A DNA stretch of 64,000 bases from Anaerosphaera multitolerans. Its GTDB lineage: Bacteria; Bacillota; Clostridia; Tissierellales; Peptoniphilaceae. Numbering within the stretch: position 1 is the first letter of the stretch; every line of letters starts with the position of its first letter. Location: positions 124,001-188,000 of the forward strand of contig NZ_RLIH01000003.1 in the NCBI RefSeq assembly GCF_004006535.1, in the 5' to 3' direction. Below are positions 1-8,683 of this stretch, in pieces. Under the pieces are notes generated by a model. It did no database searches, was not told the origin of the DNA, and worked only from the letters and a program-made list of their open reading frames with translations. The translations under genes were made by a program, and so were the position numbers.

Positions 1-1001
1 TCTCTATATTCTATACCAAAGTGTTTATATGCGGCTTCCGTTGCAATTCTTCCCCTAGGCGTTCTGTTTATAAAGCCTATTTGCATTAAGTAAGGCTCAT
101 AGACGTCCTCTATTGTTATTCTCTCTTCTCCTACAGATGCAGCAATGGCATCTATACCCACAGGTCGCCCTGAAAAGTTTTCAATCATTGTCAAAATAAT
201 TCTTCTGTCTAAATTATCTAATCCAAGCTTATCAATTTCCAACAAATTAAGTCCATTTATGGCAACTTTTTTAGTTATTACTCCATTTTCTTTTACTTCA
301 GCATAATCTCTAACTCTTTTTAAAAGTCTGTTTGCTATTCTTGGAGTCCCTCTGGATCTTTTAGCAATTTCAAAAGCGCCTTCTCTTTCAATTCCAATAT
401 TTAAAATTTTAGCTGACCTCATAATTATCTCTGTTAGACTTTCAATATCATAGAGTTCTAAATTTAAAATAACTCCAAATCTATCTCTTAAAGGAGAAGT
501 CAGTTGTCCTGAACGAGTGGTAGCTCCTATTAAAGTAAATTTCTCAAGATCCAATCTAATTGATCTTGCCGAAGGCCCTTTACCGATTATTATATCTAAA
601 GCATAATCCTCCATAGCAGGATATAAAACCTCTTCAACAGACCTATTAATTCGATGAATTTCATCTATAAATAAAACATCATCAGAATTTAAATTGGACA
701 ATATACTGGCTAAATCTCCAGGTCTTTCAATAGCAGGTCCGCTAGTTACTTTTACATTTACTCCCATCTCATTAGCTATTATATAGCTTAAGGTAGTCTT
801 TCCAAGTCCCGGAGGCCCATTTAAAAGACAATGGTCCAAAGGTTCATGTCTGTTTTTAGCCGCTTCAATAAATATTTTTAATTTTTCAACAGCCTTATCC
901 TGTCCTATATATTCACTTAACCACTTAGGCCTTAGATTATTGTTATCAAAAGAGTTATCAAAAGAAGTCAAACTTGGTTCTACAATTCTTTCTTCATCCA
1001 A
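1..1001 (-). CDS. ruvB: Holliday junction branch migration ATPase RuvB (3' end cut by window)
   Basis: RuvB is the AAA+ hexameric motor that drives Holliday junction branch migration with RuvA. The translation shows the Walker A stretch GPPGLGKTT, the Walker B/sensor region FIDEIHR and the GATTRSG arginine region, followed by the winged-helix end [20 protein letters not shown] place the start at a TTG at 1001, preceded by GGGAGGTAG overlapping the end of ruvA. The reading frame is open to base 1, where about 333 residues have been read, so only a few C-terminal residues are missing. It is the last gene seen of a ruvC-ruvA-ruvB operon. Identity is certain from family motifs; only the C-terminal end is unknown. 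Confidence 0.95.
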   Translation of the reverse strand, partial: MDEERIVEPSLTSFDNSFDNNNLRPKWLSEYIGQDKAVEKLKIFIEAAKNRHEPLDHCLLNGPPGLGKTTLSYIIANEMGVNVKVTSGPAIERPGDLASILSNLNSDDVLFIDEIHRINRSVEEVLYPAMEDYALDIIIGKGPSARSIRLDLEKFTLIGATTRSGQLTSPLRDRFGVILNLELYDIESLTEIIMRSAKILNIGIEREGAFEIAKRSRGTPRIANRLLKRVRDYAEVKENGVITKKVAINGLNLLEIDKLGLDNLDRRIILTMIENFSGRPVGIDAIAASVGEERITIEDVYEPYLMQIGFINRTPRGRIATEAAYKHFGIEYR

Positions 1002-1006
1002 ATATA

Positions 1007-1600
1007 CTACCTCCCAAGATTTTTCAAAGCTTCTTTAATTTTCTGCGATATATCTAATTCCTCATCTACTCCAACTAAAGCTTTTTTAGCTTCATACATA
1101 TTGTAACCTAAAGTCATAAGCGCTTCAATAGCCGGCGAATCATCAAGAACTTCTTCAACTTTTACACTACTTGTCAATTGAACTTTTGAATCAAAGGAAT
1201 ACTTTGATATCTTGTCCTTTAACTCTAAAATAATTCTTTCCGCCGTTTTTTTCCCAACACCAGGCGCAGCAGTTAAAACTTTGTAATTTTCTTCAGTTAT
1301 AGCTGCTATTATCTCTGAATTTAATAGAGCGGATAAAATTCCCAAACCTACCTTTGGACCTACTCCACTTACAGTTGTAAGCAAATCAAATAAAACTCTG
1401 CTGTCCTTATGGATAAAACCATACAAAGATACATCGTCTTCTCTCAATATCATTTTAGTCATTATTCTTACTTCTTCTGAAATTTTCAATTCTTCAATTT
1501 CTTTTGAAGACATATTAATTTTATAACCTATGTTGTTATTTTCAATTACTATAAAATTATCTGAAATATGATTAACAATGCCATATATAAAATCTATCAT
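1007..1600 (-). CDS. ruvA: Holliday junction DNA-binding protein RuvA
   Basis: RuvA forms the tetramer that binds the four-way junction and loads RuvB. The 197-residue length is normal for the family. Two helix-hairpin-helix motifs are visible, around residues 79-83 (GVGPK) and 113-123 ([11 protein letters not shown]). The N-terminal OB fold precedes them, and a C-terminal domain III (about 150-197) that contacts RuvB follows. The gene starts 2 bases after the ruvC stop, with AGGATGA as ribosome site inside the ruvC end, so translation is probably coupled. The ruvB start lies a few bases beyond its stop. Confidence 0.97.
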   Translation of the reverse strand: MIDFIYGIVNHISDNFIVIENNNIGYKINMSSKEIEELKISEEVRIMTKMILREDDVSLYGFIHKDSRVLFDLLTTVSGVGPKVGLGILSALLNSEIIAAITEENYKVLTAAPGVGKKTAERIILELKDKISKYSFDSKVQLTSSVKVEEVLDDSPAIEALMTLGYNMYEAKKALVGVDEELDISQKIKEALKNLGR

Positions 1601-1602
1601 AA

Positions 1603-2097
1603 TTATTTCATCCTAAAATTATCTTTAAATTTAATACTTGAACCGTGAGTAATGGCAACTGCTAAAGCATCCGCTACATCATCAGGCTTAGGTATATCAT
1701 TTAAATTTAATATTATTTTCACCATTTCTTGAACTTGCCTTTTTTCAGCTCTTCCATATCCCACTACAGCTTGCTTAATCTGTAATGGAGTGTATTCAAA
1801 TATTTCCTTATTGTTTATTTTAGCACAAAGCACCTCAACACCTCTAGCATGAGATACATTTATAGCTGTCTTAACATTTTTATTAAAAAACAACTCTTCA
1901 AAAGCAATATCCTCCGGATTATATTTTTCAATTAACTGATTTAAATCCCTATAGATTTTTTCCAATCTATTTGGCAACTTCATTTTTGAATCCGTAAGTA
2001 TGGCCCCATAATCTAATACTCTGTACTTGTTTCCAACTAATTCTACAAATCCATAACCCACTATTGCAAGGCCCGGATCTATTCCACAAATTACCAT
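1603..2097 (-). CDS. ruvC: Holliday junction resolvase RuvC
   Basis: RuvC is the endonuclease that cuts Holliday junctions moved by RuvAB. The 164-residue protein keeps the RNase H-like catalytic acids: Asp7 in GIDPGL, Glu67 in AFEELFF, and Asp140/Asp143 in PDDVADALA. Start is ATG with AAGGGG nine bases upstream. It is the first gene of ruvCAB. An intrinsic terminator from the upstream gene ends only about 10 bases before the ATG, so no separate promoter fits in between. Expression must come from readthrough or from a promoter inside the upstream gene. Confidence 0.97.
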   Translation of the reverse strand: MVICGIDPGLAIVGYGFVELVGNKYRVLDYGAILTDSKMKLPNRLEKIYRDLNQLIEKYNPEDIAFEELFFNKNVKTAINVSHARGVEVLCAKINNKEIFEYTPLQIKQAVVGYGRAEKRQVQEMVKIILNLNDIPKPDDVADALAVAITHGSSIKFKDNFRMK

Positions 2098-2106
2098 ATT
2101 TCCCCT

Positions 2107-2136
2107 TAAAAAAAACTAAGATGTAATCTTAGTTTT
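2107..2136 (-). terminator. Intrinsic terminator after the 257-residue gene, just before ruvC
   Basis: On the minus strand an 11-bp perfect stem (AAAACTAAGAT / ATCTTAGTTTT) with a 3-base loop is followed by a run of T. The stem begins at the stop codon of the upstream gene (stop at 2135-2137). It lies right in front of the ruvC ribosome site. Confidence 0.85.
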
Positions 2137-2908
2137 ATTTATATCTCTTCATTAGTTTATCATTAATTCCGTCCCAAAAGGCATTTTCAAAAATTTTCAT
2201 ACCATCTAAGTATAAAAATCTCACAATTTTTTTATTTAAACCATGTAATTCCTCTTTACTCAAGTGAGAATTAGTAACTACAAATTGTTCACCTTTATTC
2301 TTTTCATCTTCATCTAAATTCAACATTAACTGTTTATCAATATGCGAATTCAAATTGTATATTTTACGCTTAAGTAGACGTAAGTTAAAACGAAAAACCA
2401 CATTATGAATATATTTTTTTACTTTTCTATCTCTTCTAATTTCCTTAAGCAAATTTTCCTTTAACCTTAAGATATCAGTCTTACTTATATCTGTATTAAA
2501 CATTTTTTTTCGTATATATAAATCTTCTATGTCATAGTACTTAAAAGTCAACATTTCAAGCTTATTAACGCTTTTATTGGCATTTAAACCGGCTCTATAA
2601 CCCTCTAAATACAAAAGTAACTCAAATCTATTTACATCATCATGAATTAAATTACTGAGATTATAAGCTATTAATTCCTTACCTTCTTTATTTTTTAAAA
2701 ACTTAATAATGTCTTTTTTCAAATGTTTTAAAGATAGGTATGTAGGATAAATATTTTCTACAGAATCTTCAAAATTATAAATGTTCAATAATATATTTAT
2801 TGATTCCGGATCATTATCATATAGAAACTTTTCAATTAAGAATCTTTTTATGTCTTTAAAGCAAAAGTTTAAATCTTCAGTCTTATTCTTTTTTGCCATT
2901 GCTTCCAT
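2135..2908 (-). CDS. Hypothetical protein, 257 residues, unrecognised
   Basis: I do not recognise this protein. It is rich in Lys, Leu, Asn and Asp, appears almost wholly alpha-helical, and has no signal peptide, no clear membrane segment and no cysteine cluster (a single Cys near residue 16). The C-terminal half has a very basic stretch (residues about 145-190) that could bind nucleic acid or an acidic partner; this is inference. An open frame allows an ATG at 2959. I chose the ATG at 2908 because GGAGG stands nine bases upstream of it and the longer form has no ribosome site. It lies alone between asnA and ruvC, with its own likely promoter and terminator. It could be lineage-specific. Confidence 0.7.
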   Translation of the reverse strand: MEAMAKKNKTEDLNFCFKDIKRFLIEKFLYDNDPESINILLNIYNFEDSVENIYPTYLSLKHLKKDIIKFLKNKEGKELIAYNLSNLIHDDVNRFELLLYLEGYRAGLNANKSVNKLEMLTFKYYDIEDLYIRKKMFNTDISKTDILRLKENLLKEIRRDRKVKKYIHNVVFRFNLRLLKRKIYNLNSHIDKQLMLNLDEDEKNKGEQFVVTNSHLSKEELHGLNKKIVRFLYLDGMKIFENAFWDGINDKLMKRYK

Positions 2909-2936
2909 AATCAATTCCTCCGTATCTAATAGTTTT

Positions 2937-2967
2937 ATTATACTATATTTTGTAACCAATTTGTTAA
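2937..2967 (-). promoter_or_regulatory. Candidate promoter of the 257-residue gene
   Basis: A perfect -10 TATAAT (2937-2942) has TTAACA (2962-2967) upstream with a long 19-base spacer. It sits 29 bases before the chosen ATG. The -10 is strong, but the spacing is unusual. Confidence 0.45.
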
Positions 2968-2989
2968 AAATATAAAAGTTTAATTAATT

Positions 2990-3988
2990 TTATAGTAAAA
3001 ATATTTCCTTCTCTTCACATTCTCTTATAGTATCTTCATCCCATACAGAAGCCTGAACTTCGCCAATATGTCTCTTTTCCAAGAAGAACATACACAACCT
3101 TGATTGGCCGATTCCTCCCCCAATAGTTGGTGGCAATTCACCTTTCATCAATTTTTGATGGTAAGGCAGACTCAGTCTATCCATCTTATCCGATTCTTCC
3201 AGTTGCTTCATTAAACTATCACTATTTACTCTAATACCCATACTTGAAAGTTCAATTGCATTGTCAATCATCTCATCCCAAAATAGAATATCTCCATTTA
3301 AATCCCAATCGTCATAGTCAGGGCTCCTTACATCGTGAGGTATTCCCGACTTTAAATTTCTCCCAATCTTCATAATGAAAACCGCTTTTTTTTCTTTGGC
3401 AATTTCCCTTTCCCTTTCTTTTGCAGTTAAATTAGGGTATAGATCTTCTAAATCCTGAGCTGTTATCATAAAAATATCCTCAGGTAATTTTTTACTAAGA
3501 GCATGGGGATATACTTGGTTAATATATTCCTCGGCTCTTTTAAAAACTTCAAAAATCTCTCTTACAATTAATTTTAAAAATTCTTCAGTTCTATCTTCTT
3601 CTTTTATAATTACTTCCCAGTCCCATTGATCTACATAGACCGAATGAATATTATCCAACACTTCGTCAGGTCTGATAGCATTCATATCCGCATAAAGTCC
3701 TTCGTAGGATTTAAAATTATATTCCTTTAAAGCATTTCTCTTCCATTTAGCCAAAGATTGTACTATCTCTACATTTATTCCGTAGTTTCTAATATCAAAA
3801 TTCACAGCTCTTTCCGAGCCGCTTAGATTATCATTTAAACCTGTTTCAGGTCTCACCATTAGAGGTGCTGAAATTCTAGCTAAATTTAAAGTATTGGCTA
3901 AATCTCTTTGAAAATAATCCTTTAATGACTTAATAGCCATTTGAGTTTCTTTTAAATTTAGTTTGTTAACTTCTGAGTTGTTTCTCAT
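2990..3988 (-). CDS. asnA: Aspartate-ammonia ligase AsnA
   Basis: AsnA makes asparagine from aspartate, ammonia and ATP (AMP-forming) and is related to class II aminoacyl-tRNA synthetases. The 332-residue length is normal. Visible family features are the N-terminal AISAPLMV-type segment, VYVDQWDWE, and the motif 3-like GGGIGQSRL near residue 295 with the arginine that binds ATP. Start is ATG behind AGGAGG. The space to the upstream gene is almost filled by an intrinsic terminator hairpin (4005-4034), leaving about 17 bases to the ATG. Expression may therefore depend on readthrough. No tRNA, T-box or other leader was found. Confidence 0.97.
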   Translation of the reverse strand: MRNNSEVNKLNLKETQMAIKSLKDYFQRDLANTLNLARISAPLMVRPETGLNDNLSGSERAVNFDIRNYGINVEIVQSLAKWKRNALKEYNFKSYEGLYADMNAIRPDEVLDNIHSVYVDQWDWEVIIKEEDRTEEFLKLIVREIFEVFKRAEEYINQVYPHALSKKLPEDIFMITAQDLEDLYPNLTAKEREREIAKEKKAVFIMKIGRNLKSGIPHDVRSPDYDDWDLNGDILFWDEMIDNAIELSSMGIRVNSDSLMKQLEESDKMDRLSLPYHQKLMKGELPPTIGGGIGQSRLCMFFLEKRHIGEVQASVWDEDTIRECEEKEIFLL

Positions 3989-4004
3989 TACTTCCTCCTA
4001 TAAT

Positions 4005-4034
4005 TAAAAATTCTCTCATCAAATGATGAGAGAA
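4005..4034 (-). terminator. Intrinsic terminator between the phospholipase C-like gene and asnA
   Basis: On the minus strand TTCTCTCATCA / TGATGAGAGAA forms a perfect 11-bp stem with a 2-base apex, followed by TTTTT. It lies 15 bases after the stop of the 4050-4685 gene and directly upstream of the asnA ribosome site. It could act as a plain terminator or as an attenuator for asnA. Confidence 0.85.
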
Positions 4035-4049
4035 CTTAAATTTCAAACT

Positions 4050-4685
4050 TTAATTAAATTGATATTCCACTTCTTCAGAATAATACAAGATCATTTCAAT
4101 AATAAATAAAGCTACGTTAGAGCTTAATTTTAAAGCATAATCTAAATCACTGGAAAAGGACTTTTCATCTTCCATGTATTTTTCTACTACATAGTTAATG
4201 TATTCCTTTACTATATCTGCTAATTTTTTAGAATCATCACCGTATAGATTTAAATTCTCAATATTTAAATTTTTGTCCTCAAATTTATGACTTGGAGCGT
4301 ATTCATTTAAATCAGATTCATACTTAATATGACTTTTCATATCATCCATAAAAGTAACTCTGTAAGCATGTGGATAACAAGTGTAGTCACAAAGATAGTG
4401 AGATATAATTCCCATTTTTTTACTCAACTGCTTAACAAAAAAAGATTTTTTGTTATTTAAGTTGGAATATCTGCCTAAAAAAATTAAATTAACTATCTCT
4501 TTTGATATAAAGTCTATGCTCTCATCTTTATAGTGACGCTTAAGTTTATAATAGGGTAATATATCAGGTGCAATACTTCCCCATTGTAATTTATCTATAT
4601 CTAAATCAACGTTATATTCTAAAACAATTTTTTTATGAATTTCTCGTGCAATTATTTTATGTGTTTCTGTTAAAATTTTGAACAC
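4050..4685 (-). CDS. Zinc-dependent phospholipase C family-like protein
   Basis: The 211-residue protein resembles the zinc-dependent phospholipase C/S1-P1 nuclease-like fold. His9 (ETHKIIA), the GSIAPDI segment (about 37-43), HY near 51-52, and GIISHYLCDYTCYPHA (about 92-107) supply the usual His/Asp metal ligands, and a further His-Glu pair follows near 120. Unlike secreted toxins of the family it has no signal peptide, so it is probably cytoplasmic or of altered function. Clostridial genomes often carry such orphans. The start is GTG with AAAAGAGG abutting it, a poor arrangement, but no better in-frame start exists downstream of the TGA at the 5' side. A strong promoter lies just upstream and a terminator just downstream, so it is monocistronic. 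Substrate unknown. Confidence 0.75.
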   Translation of the reverse strand: MFKILTETHKIIAREIHKKIVLEYNVDLDIDKLQWGSIAPDILPYYKLKRHYKDESIDFISKEIVNLIFLGRYSNLNNKKSFFVKQLSKKMGIISHYLCDYTCYPHAYRVTFMDDMKSHIKYESDLNEYAPSHKFEDKNLNIENLNLYGDDSKKLADIVKEYINYVVEKYMEDEKSFSSDLDYALKLSSNVALFIIEMILYYSEEVEYQFN

Positions 4686-4711
4686 CTCTTTTAAAACTCA
4701 AAGTTAACTAA

Positions 4712-4740
4712 ATATTAACTCATTCTAATTGCTTTGTCAA
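4712..4740 (-). promoter_or_regulatory. Promoter of the phospholipase C-like gene
   Basis: A perfect -35 TTGACA (4735-4740), a 17-base spacer and -10 TAATAT (4712-4717). It predicts a leader of only about 20 bases before the GTG start at 4685. Confidence 0.7.
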
Positions 4741-4750
4741 TAAGAACCGA

Positions 4751-6406
4751 CTAATTATAAGCAGATATTGTATTATCTAAAGTACTCCAAATATCATCTG
4801 TTTCAAATCCCTTTCTCCAACTTGCAACACCTGCTAAATTATATTTATTTACCAGTGAAGTCTTCCACTCTATTGAATCGGAATCTTCTATCCAGATTTT
4901 ATATTTTTTATTATTTTCAGAATATTCTGCGTAATTTTGTTTTGACTCCTCATCCCATTTCGGATTTAAGGATTTTGTAGCTAATAAGTTTTCAGTTTGG
5001 TACATGGAAAGTACCGATGATTTAACCTCACCTGAACTTTCACTCCAAAGTCTTGTATATAAGGGTACTCCTAAAATCATTTTTTCATGTGGTATTTGTT
5101 TAAATAAAACATTTAAGTTCCCTTCAACCCATTTATATTGAGCTACAGAGCCTGCCTTATCTGAAGAAGACCAATGTTGATCATATGCCATTAACATAAC
5201 ATAGTCACATACGTCAGCCAAAGCCTTTCTATCATATAATTCATTTTTTACATTACTTGAAATTTGAGGAGTAACATCTACAGATACTAACAGATTTTCT
5301 TGTTTAAAAACTCCGGAAAGTTCTCTTACAAATTGAGTAATATTATCTCTGTCATCTACAGTAGTGTTTTCAAAATCTATATTAATTCCCTTAAGCCCGT
5401 ATTTCTTCGTTAGCTCCAAAGTTTTTTTAATTATTATGTCCCTTGATGAGCTTTTAGATAATACCTTCTGTGTTAGTTCCGGATCAAAAGAATTATCCAA
5501 GTAAGCCCATACATCAATTCCCAAACTATTGTATCTATTTACATATTCCTGATTTCCTCTATCTATTATATTTAAATCAGTATCCTTAATAGAAAACCAA
5601 GTTGGACATATTACATCTAAACCCTTAACATTGCCAATAGCTTCTATACTTTCCTCACTTTGAGGCCCATAAGTATAGTCCCATGTTAAATTGAGAGGCT
5701 TTTTAGCCTCTCTTTTTTCACTTTCATTTTTGACTTTTAATCTTTCTTGCGGAAATTCCACATCAAGTAAATCTTTTTTAATGTATCCTGCATAACCTTC
5801 TATTTCTCTTACCTTATAGAAGTCTCCCTTTTCACCATAGACATAAACTTTTGAATCTTTGTTTAAAATAGAAACTATTGGCGAATTTAAACTCGCAGTT
5901 TCACGCATGTTTAACCCATCACCTGTGGAAACTCCCACAGCATAATCAACATCTGTATAGTCCATTAAAAGAAGTTTCTTATCTTGAATGTAAGTCAATT
6001 CAACAGGATAATCATAGATAAATATCTCAGAAGGAATTAAAATTTTTCCGTTTTTTTCAACTATGGGATCTCTTATCCCAAATTTTTTAGTATTAATAAC
6101 TCCTTCAGTTTCTCCCACTTTAGCTCTTCTTGTACCTTTATCATTAGTAAAAATAACTGTCTTTTCAGCTTTATCATAGGCAACTGTATCATCAATGTGT
6201 TCTTTTATAAAATCTAATGAAAGATAGTACTGACCGTCAATTCTATCAAAATCATCTTTATCTATATCCTTATCTTCACTTATAAAGCTAAATTCATTGT
6301 ACTTAGTGGAAGTTTCACTTGAACCTCTATGTTTAAATAAATAAAATCCGCCAACTCCAACTGCCAATATTACTAATGCTAAAAACCCTATAATAAATTT
6401 TTTCAT
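4751..6406 (-). CDS. Membrane-anchored GH18 glycosidase with copper-amine-oxidase-N and SH3 domains
   Basis: This is a 551-residue envelope protein. Residues 1-25 are one hydrophobic segment that could be an uncleaved anchor or signal. Residues about 45-150 resemble the copper amine oxidase N-terminal (stalk/wall-binding) domain, about 157-217 are a bacterial SH3 domain (GLNMRETAS), and about 236-551 are a glycoside hydrolase family 18 barrel. The catalytic stretch GINIDFE puts the proton-donor Glu at residue 346; the first Asp of the DxxDxDxE motif is replaced by Lys339 and the second by Asn342, as is common in the YdhD/SleL-type peptidoglycan N-acetylglucosaminidases. Likely role: wall remodelling. 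The start has GAGGATGG upstream. A TATAAT-type -10 with a weak -35 lies between it and the rplS terminator. Confidence 0.9.
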   Translation of the reverse strand: MKKFIIGFLALVILAVGVGGFYLFKHRGSSETSTKYNEFSFISEDKDIDKDDFDRIDGQYYLSLDFIKEHIDDTVAYDKAEKTVIFTNDKGTRRAKVGETEGVINTKKFGIRDPIVEKNGKILIPSEIFIYDYPVELTYIQDKKLLLMDYTDVDYAVGVSTGDGLNMRETASLNSPIVSILNKDSKVYVYGEKGDFYKVREIEGYAGYIKKDLLDVEFPQERLKVKNESEKREAKKPLNLTWDYTYGPQSEESIEAIGNVKGLDVICPTWFSIKDTDLNIIDRGNQEYVNRYNSLGIDVWAYLDNSFDPELTQKVLSKSSSRDIIIKKTLELTKKYGLKGINIDFENTTVDDRDNITQFVRELSGVFKQENLLVSVDVTPQISSNVKNELYDRKALADVCDYVMLMAYDQHWSSSDKAGSVAQYKWVEGNLNVLFKQIPHEKMILGVPLYTRLWSESSGEVKSSVLSMYQTENLLATKSLNPKWDEESKQNYAEYSENNKKYKIWIEDSDSIEWKTSLVNKYNLAGVASWRKGFETDDIWSTLDNTISAYN

Positions 6407-6472
6407 TACACCATCCTCGTCAATTTTAATATATACATTATATAATCTGTATAAAAAAATTGAAAGTCATTT

Positions 6473-6499
6473 CAAAAAAAATAGGACTTTTAAAGTCCC
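6473..6499 (-). terminator. Intrinsic terminator after rplS
   Basis: On the minus strand the 15-base palindrome GGACTTTAAAAGTCC is followed by TATTTTTTTT. It lies 7 bases past the rplS stop and closes the ylxM-to-rplS operon. Confidence 0.9.
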
Positions 6500-6505
6500 A
6501 TAATT

Positions 6506-6853
6506 TTAATAATCTGCTTTTTCTCTTACCTTAGCAGCTTTACCTTGTCTATCTCTTAAGTAGAAAAGTTTAGAACGTCTAACTTTACCCTTACGAGTAA
6601 CTACTAATTTAGCAATTCTTGGAGAGTTTAAAAGAAAAGTTCTTTCAACTCCAATTCCGTAAGACAATCTTCTAACTGTAAAAGTTTTTCTTGAACCAGT
6701 ACCTTGAACCTTTATAACAGTTCCTTCAAAAACTTGAATTCTTTCTCTAGTTCCTTCTATAATTCTATAGTGAACCTGTACTGTATCCCCTGCACTTACC
6801 ACTGGTAAGTCTTTATTTATTTGCTCTTCTTCAAGCGCTTTAATTATATCCAC
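6506..6853 (-). CDS. rplS: 50S ribosomal protein L19
   Basis: L19 sits at the interface of the 30S and 50S subunits. The 115-residue length and the conserved blocks ([52 protein letters not shown]) are typical. The start is GTG at 6853 with GGGGGT about 11 bases upstream. It follows trmD by 6 bases as in most Bacillota, and is the last gene of the operon that begins at ylxM. A strong terminator follows. Confidence 0.98.
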   Translation of the reverse strand: MDIIKALEEEQINKDLPVVSAGDTVQVHYRIIEGTRERIQVFEGTVIKVQGTGSRKTFTVRRLSYGIGVERTFLLNSPRIAKLVVTRKGKVRRSKLFYLRDRQGKAAKVREKADY

Positions 6854-6859
6854 TTTAAG

Positions 6860-7588
6860 TTACCCCCTTTCGCTTTCTAGGTATTTTAAATATTCTTTTT
6901 CAATATCTGTTAATTTTGACTTGTCAATTAAGTCAGGTCTGTTTTCCAATGTTAATTTAATAGATTGGAAAATTCTATATTGACGAATTTTCTCATGGTT
7001 TCCACTTAATAAAATCTCAGGCACTTCCAACCCATTAAATCTTTGAGGCCTAGTGTACTGTGGATATTCTAACAAACCACTGTAATGCGACTCAATGCTA
7101 TAGGACTCTTCAGATGATAATACACCCGGAATTAATCTTGTAATGCCGTCTATTAAGACCATGGAAGGTATTTCTGCCCCTGTTAGGACATAATCTCCTA
7201 TGGAAATCTCCTCATCTATATAATTTTCAACTACTCTATTGTCAATTCCCTCATAGTGTCCGTTTAATAAAATCAGATGATTTTCCCTTGAAAGCTCAAT
7301 TAATTTTTTTTGGTTAAGAACCTTCCCTTTGGGAGATAGATATATGACCTTTGAATTATCATTTCTAACAGATTCAATAGATCTATATATCGGTCCAACT
7401 TGCATAACCATCCCCGGACCTCCGCCATAGGGATAATCATCAACCTGTCCATGTTTGTTTTCTGAAAATTCTCTAATATTTACAGTTTCTAACTCTATTA
7501 TTGATTCTTTAATTGCTCTACCTACTATACTATAGTCTATCAAACAATTAAAAAACTCAGGAAAAAGTGTGAGAATACTAAATTTCAA
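6860..7588 (-). CDS. trmD: tRNA (guanine37-N1)-methyltransferase TrmD
   Basis: TrmD methylates G37 of tRNAs reading CNN codons, preventing frameshifts. The 242-residue SPOUT protein opens with SILTLFPEFF and shows the trefoil-knot SAM-binding stretches LLNGHYEGIDNRV (about 132-144) and ISIGDYVLTGAE (about 150-161), plus the linker with Asp/Arg residues for G37 recognition (YPQYTRPQRF). It overlaps the rimM stop by 4 bases (ATGA), so translation is coupled. Confidence 0.98.
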   Translation of the reverse strand: MKFSILTLFPEFFNCLIDYSIVGRAIKESIIELETVNIREFSENKHGQVDDYPYGGGPGMVMQVGPIYRSIESVRNDNSKVIYLSPKGKVLNQKKLIELSRENHLILLNGHYEGIDNRVVENYIDEEISIGDYVLTGAEIPSMVLIDGITRLIPGVLSSEESYSIESHYSGLLEYPQYTRPQRFNGLEVPEILLSGNHEKIRQYRIFQSIKLTLENRPDLIDKSKLTDIEKEYLKYLESERG

Positions 7589-8094
7589 TTAATCAACCCC
7601 TCTATAGGATCAATTATAATAAATTTACTATCTATATTTATTTCTTTTATAAATTGCCTAATCGCAGGTATTAAATGCTGTCCATTTTCATTTTCCATAG
7701 CATATAAATCATGTACCGGGTTTTCAATTACATCTACTACCTTCCCCAGTAAAACATTTTCTGTATTATATACACTACAACCTATAATGTCACTAATGAA
7801 ATAAGTTCCCTCTTCAAGTTTAATCCTATCACTATCTTTTACATATAAGTACTGATCTTTAAACTTTAAAACATCGTTTATATTATTAAACTCTTTAAGC
7901 TTTAAATACACGAATTTTGACTCATATATAACTTTTTCTACACTACAGGCTTCCAAGCTTTCTCCCACAAATACAGTTTTTAATTGCGAAAATCTCTCAA
8001 TTGAACCTGTCATTGGAAAAATTTTCAATTCTCCCTTAATACCTCTAGTATTAATGATTTTACCAATTATGGTATGTTCACTTGATTTCTTCAA
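7585..8094 (-). CDS. rimM: Ribosome maturation factor RimM
   Basis: RimM assists maturation of the 30S head through binding of S19. The 169-residue protein has the N-terminal barrel (IGKIINTRGIKGELKI, about 10-25) and the C-terminal PRC-barrel (YFISDIIGCSVY onward, ending in GKVVDVIENP...LIPAIRQFI). The only in-frame start that keeps the N-terminal strand is TTG at 8094, which has no good ribosome site and overlaps khpA by 17 bases, so translational coupling is likely. The order rpsP-khpA-rimM-trmD-rplS is conserved. Confidence 0.95.
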   Translation of the reverse strand: MKKSSEHTIIGKIINTRGIKGELKIFPMTGSIERFSQLKTVFVGESLEACSVEKVIYESKFVYLKLKEFNNINDVLKFKDQYLYVKDSDRIKLEEGTYFISDIIGCSVYNTENVLLGKVVDVIENPVHDLYAMENENGQHLIPAIRQFIKEINIDSKFIIIDPIEGLIN

Positions 8095-8314
8095 TTTCTA
8101 AATTAACCTTTATATTTTCTTTAAGAGAAATTGCTTTTAAAATAGATCGAATAGCTTTTGCAATCCTGCCTTGTTTACCAATGATTTTCCCCATGTCGCT
8201 TTGCGCAACTTTAAGATAAATATTTAACTCATCGTTTTCTTTTTCTGATGAAATAGATACCAAATCAGGATTATCAACTAAAGATTTAGCAATATATTCA
8301 ACTAATTCAACCAT
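8078..8314 (-). CDS. khpA: KH-domain RNA-binding protein KhpA
   Basis: KhpA (YlqC) is a single KH-domain RNA-binding protein that pairs with KhpB/Jag and affects cell division and sRNA-mRNA contacts in Gram-positives. The 78-residue protein carries the KH GxxG loop as IIGKQGRIAKAIRSIL (about residues 44-59). Start ATG has GGAGG nine bases upstream. It lies between rpsP and rimM, the usual place. Confidence 0.95.
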   Translation of the reverse strand: MVELVEYIAKSLVDNPDLVSISSEKENDELNIYLKVAQSDMGKIIGKQGRIAKAIRSILKAISLKENIKVNLEIEEIK

Positions 8315-8338
8315 TTGATTCCTCCATACAAAAGACGA

Positions 8339-8632
8339 TTAGTTTTCCACATCTTCTGTTTTTACTTCTTCCACTGTTTCTTTTTCAACTTTATATACGT
8401 TGTTTTCTCTAAATAATCTATCAACTGTATCTGTAGGCTTAGCTCCATTTTTAATCCAATTATTAGCTTTTTCTGAATCTACAACTACTTTTTTAGGTTC
8501 AGTTAACGGATCATAGTAACCAATCTCCTCAATGAATTTTCCATCTCTAGGGCTACGAGAATCAGCTACAACTATTCTATAAAAAGGGTTTTTCTTAGCA
8601 CCCATTCTTCTAAGTCTAATTTTTACTGCCAA
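8339..8632 (-). CDS. rpsP: 30S ribosomal protein S16
   Basis: S16 is an early 30S assembly protein. The family N-terminus [20 protein letters not shown] follows directly after a TTG at 8632. I use that as start because GGAGGTG lies six bases before it and is itself part of a GTG-started five-codon extension (8647) that the family lacks. This gives 97 residues, normal for S16 with an acidic Glu/Val-rich tail. It follows ffh by about 50 bases and opens the ribosomal part of the operon. Confidence 0.96.
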   Translation of the reverse strand: MAVKIRLRRMGAKKNPFYRIVVADSRSPRDGKFIEEIGYYDPLTEPKKVVVDSEKANNWIKNGAKPTDTVDRLFRENNVYKVEKETVEEVKTEDVEN

Positions 8633-8683
8633 TTTATTCACCTCCACATATATATTAATTTATATAAAATAAATTTTAACTAA

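Noticed and set aside
6854-6859. L19 leader RNA before rplS
   Set aside because: Only 6 bases separate trmD and rplS.
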